Origin: Macrococcoides animalis | GTDB lineage: Bacteria; Bacillota; Bacilli; Staphylococcales; Staphylococcaceae | Length of the DNA stretch: 64,000 nt | Assembly (NCBI RefSeq): GCF_047425875.1 | Contig: NZ_CP179727.1 | Coordinates: 1,426,001-1,490,000, forward strand | Reading direction: 5' to 3' | Part shown: piece by piece, positions 62,858 to 64,000 of the stretch | Numbering within the stretch: position 1 is the first letter of the stretch | How the letters are laid out: each line of letters opens with the position of its first letter | The notes under the pieces: model-generated | Seen by the model: the letters and a program-made list of their open reading frames with translations, nothing else | Told to the model about the DNA's origin: nothing | Database searches by the model: none | Program-made: the position numbers and the translations under genes

Positions 62858-63865
62858 ATGAAAAAAGTATTAATCACAGGTATGGCTGGATTTATAGGTT
62901 CTAATTTAGCAAAAAAGTTATCAAAAATGAATTATGAAATTATTGGGATTGATAATTTGAATGATTATTATGATGTTAAATTAAAAAGAGACAGACTAGA
63001 AATATTATTAGAAGGTAAATTCAAAAATTATTTTGTGGATTTAGAAAATAAATTTGAAATAGAGAAAATTTTTGATGATGAAAGACCAGATATAGTTATA
63101 AATTTAGCAGCACAGGCAGGGGTTAGGTATAGTTTAGAAAATCCACATGCATATATTGATAGCAATATTACTGGCTTTTTAAATATATTGGAAAATTGTA
63201 AGAGAAAAGATGTAGAACATCTGATTTACGCTTCATCTAGTTCTGTATATGGTGCAAATACTAATAAGCCATTTTCTACGAAAAGTAATGTTGATCATCC
63301 GTTAAGTTTATATGCAGCTACGAAAAAAGCTAATGAGTTAATGGCACATACTTATAGTCATTTATATAATTTACCGACAACTGGTTTAAGATTTTTTACA
63401 GTCTATGGACCATGGGGTAGACCAGACATGGCATTATTTAAATTTACAAAAAATATTCTAGAAGAAAAAAGTATTGATGTTTATAACAATGGAAATATGA
63501 TGCGCGATTTTACTTTTGTTGATGATATTGTTGAATCCATTAGTCGATTAATTGAAAAACCTGCACAGGGCGATATTTCATGGAATGGTGATTATCCAAG
63601 ACCGAATACAAGTTATTGTCCATATAAAATTTATAATATTGGAAATAATTCCCCTGTTAAATTATTAGATTTTATAGAGGCAATAGAGTTAAAGACAGGA
63701 AAAATTGCAATAAAAAATTTCAAAGAACTACAACCTGGAGATGTTCCTGAAACTTATGCAGATGTTACAGATTTATATGAGGAAATTAATTTTCATCCAC
63801 AGACTAATATACAGATAGGTGTGGGTGAGTTCGTTGATTGGTATAGAAATTATTATAATATATAG
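62858..63865 (+). CDS. UDP-glucuronate 4-epimerase-like SDR enzyme
   Basis: A 335-residue NAD-dependent epimerase. The Rossmann motif is ITGMAGFIGSNLAKKL; IDNLNDYYDVKLKRDRL, AAQAGVRYSLENPHAYIDSN, SSSSVYGANTNKPF and SLYAATKKANELMAHTYSHLY (Tyr-x3-Lys) match CapI/UDP-glucuronate 4-epimerases, as does RFFTVYGPWGRPDMA. It would give UDP-galacturonate or, with the dehydrogenase beginning next, act on a UDP-HexNAc uronate. ATG 62858 follows AAGGTG. Confidence 0.9.
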   Translation: MKKVLITGMAGFIGSNLAKKLSKMNYEIIGIDNLNDYYDVKLKRDRLEILLEGKFKNYFVDLENKFEIEKIFDDERPDIVINLAAQAGVRYSLENPHAYIDSNITGFLNILENCKRKDVEHLIYASSSSVYGANTNKPFSTKSNVDHPLSLYAATKKANELMAHTYSHLYNLPTTGLRFFTVYGPWGRPDMALFKFTKNILEEKSIDVYNNGNMMRDFTFVDDIVESISRLIEKPAQGDISWNGDYPRPNTSYCPYKIYNIGNNSPVKLLDFIEAIELKTGKIAIKNFKELQPGDVPETYADVTDLYEEINFHPQTNIQIGVGEFVDWYRNYYNI

Positions 63866-63879
63866 AGAGTGGTGTATTA

Positions 63880-64000
63880 ATGAATAGAAATATAGCAGTC
63901 GTAGGATTAGGATATGTAGGTCTCCCAGTAGCAGTAGCATTCGGGAAAAATAGTAGAGTAATTGGTTTCGATATAAACGAGAAAAGGATATTAGAACTTA
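63880..64000 (+). CDS. nucleotide-sugar dehydrogenase, start only (cut by window edge)
   Basis: The first 40 codons read MNRNIAVVGLGYVGLPVAVA and continue FGKNSRVIGFDINEKRILEL, the NAD-binding start of UDP-glucose/UDP-HexNAc 6-dehydrogenases, closest to the TviB/WbpO group. It begins 14 bases after the epimerase gene with GAGAGTGG as ribosome binding site. With the epimerase it would supply an acidic sugar for the capsule. Confidence 0.85.
   Translation, partial: MNRNIAVVGLGYVGLPVAVAFGKNSRVIGFDINEKRILEL

Overview
The window is AT-rich, low-GC Gram-positive DNA from the family Staphylococcaceae, most likely Macrococcus/Macrococcoides or a close relative. The evidence is a staphylococcal-type thermonuclease, a Sle1-type LysM/CHAP autolysin, an SdrD-B-like LPXTG protein, NrdDG, and capsule genes that read as orthologues of S. 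aureus capA, B, E, F and G. A sortase-assembled pilus operon and a very small Sdr-like protein argue against S. aureus itself. The genus is inferred. I see no rRNA, tRNA, insertion sequence, prophage or CRISPR array.

Layout. 1-7.1 kb: a partial ATP-grasp gene and an acyltransferase, two GNAT genes, an HD phosphohydrolase with ywhD, then ywiB-argS. 7.1-15.2 kb: a binding-protein/permease pair of an iron or cobalamin importer without an ATPase, an amino-acid permease, NUDIX and HAD enzymes, a repetitive beta protein, an alpha/beta hydrolase lacking its nucleophile, a lipoprotein, a methyltransferase and a DUF2316 gene. 15.3-19.1 kb (minus strand): a capA-like remnant abutting nrdG, nrdD behind tandem NrdR-type boxes, and a hydroxyacyl-CoA dehydrogenase. 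19.4-26.4 kb: a SAP/Rho-N-like protein, nucleoside hydrolase, DinB-like protein, and a two-component system whose likely operator (11-bp direct repeats) precedes a DUF2231 + CDF metal-efflux operon.

26.5-41.2 kb: a HEPN-like/CBS protein, two related lipoproteins separated by a long imperfect inverted repeat, an SgrR-like regulator, a hemolysin III protein, a structured leader or small RNA before the sle1-like autolysin, a complete SAM-I riboswitch in front of a single 59-codon gene, thermonuclease, an XRE-cupin regulator with a YeiH-type transporter, a NERD/zinc-ribbon/HTH protein, a beta-helix lipoprotein and a tandem EVE-like protein.

41.6-51.0 kb is a cell-surface region: a four-gene pilus operon (vWA tip adhesin, major pilin, two sortases) followed by an SdrD-B-like wall protein with six 27-bp repeats. 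A large-subunit catalase and a small membrane protein follow. From 54.2 kb to the right edge lies a capsule operon: chain-length regulator and tyrosine kinase, the E-F-G module for UDP-N-acetyl-L-fucosamine, then a more AT-rich serotype-specific core (glycosyltransferase, Wzy-like polymerase, Wzx flippase), a UDP-uronate epimerase and the start of a nucleotide-sugar dehydrogenase. capC and capD of the S. aureus type 5/8 order are absent between B and E.

The items most worth following are the SAM riboswitch controlling an orphan small protein, the pilus operon, the unidentified three-way-junction RNA before sle1, the nucleophile-less hydrolase, and the capA remnant fused to the end of nrdG.
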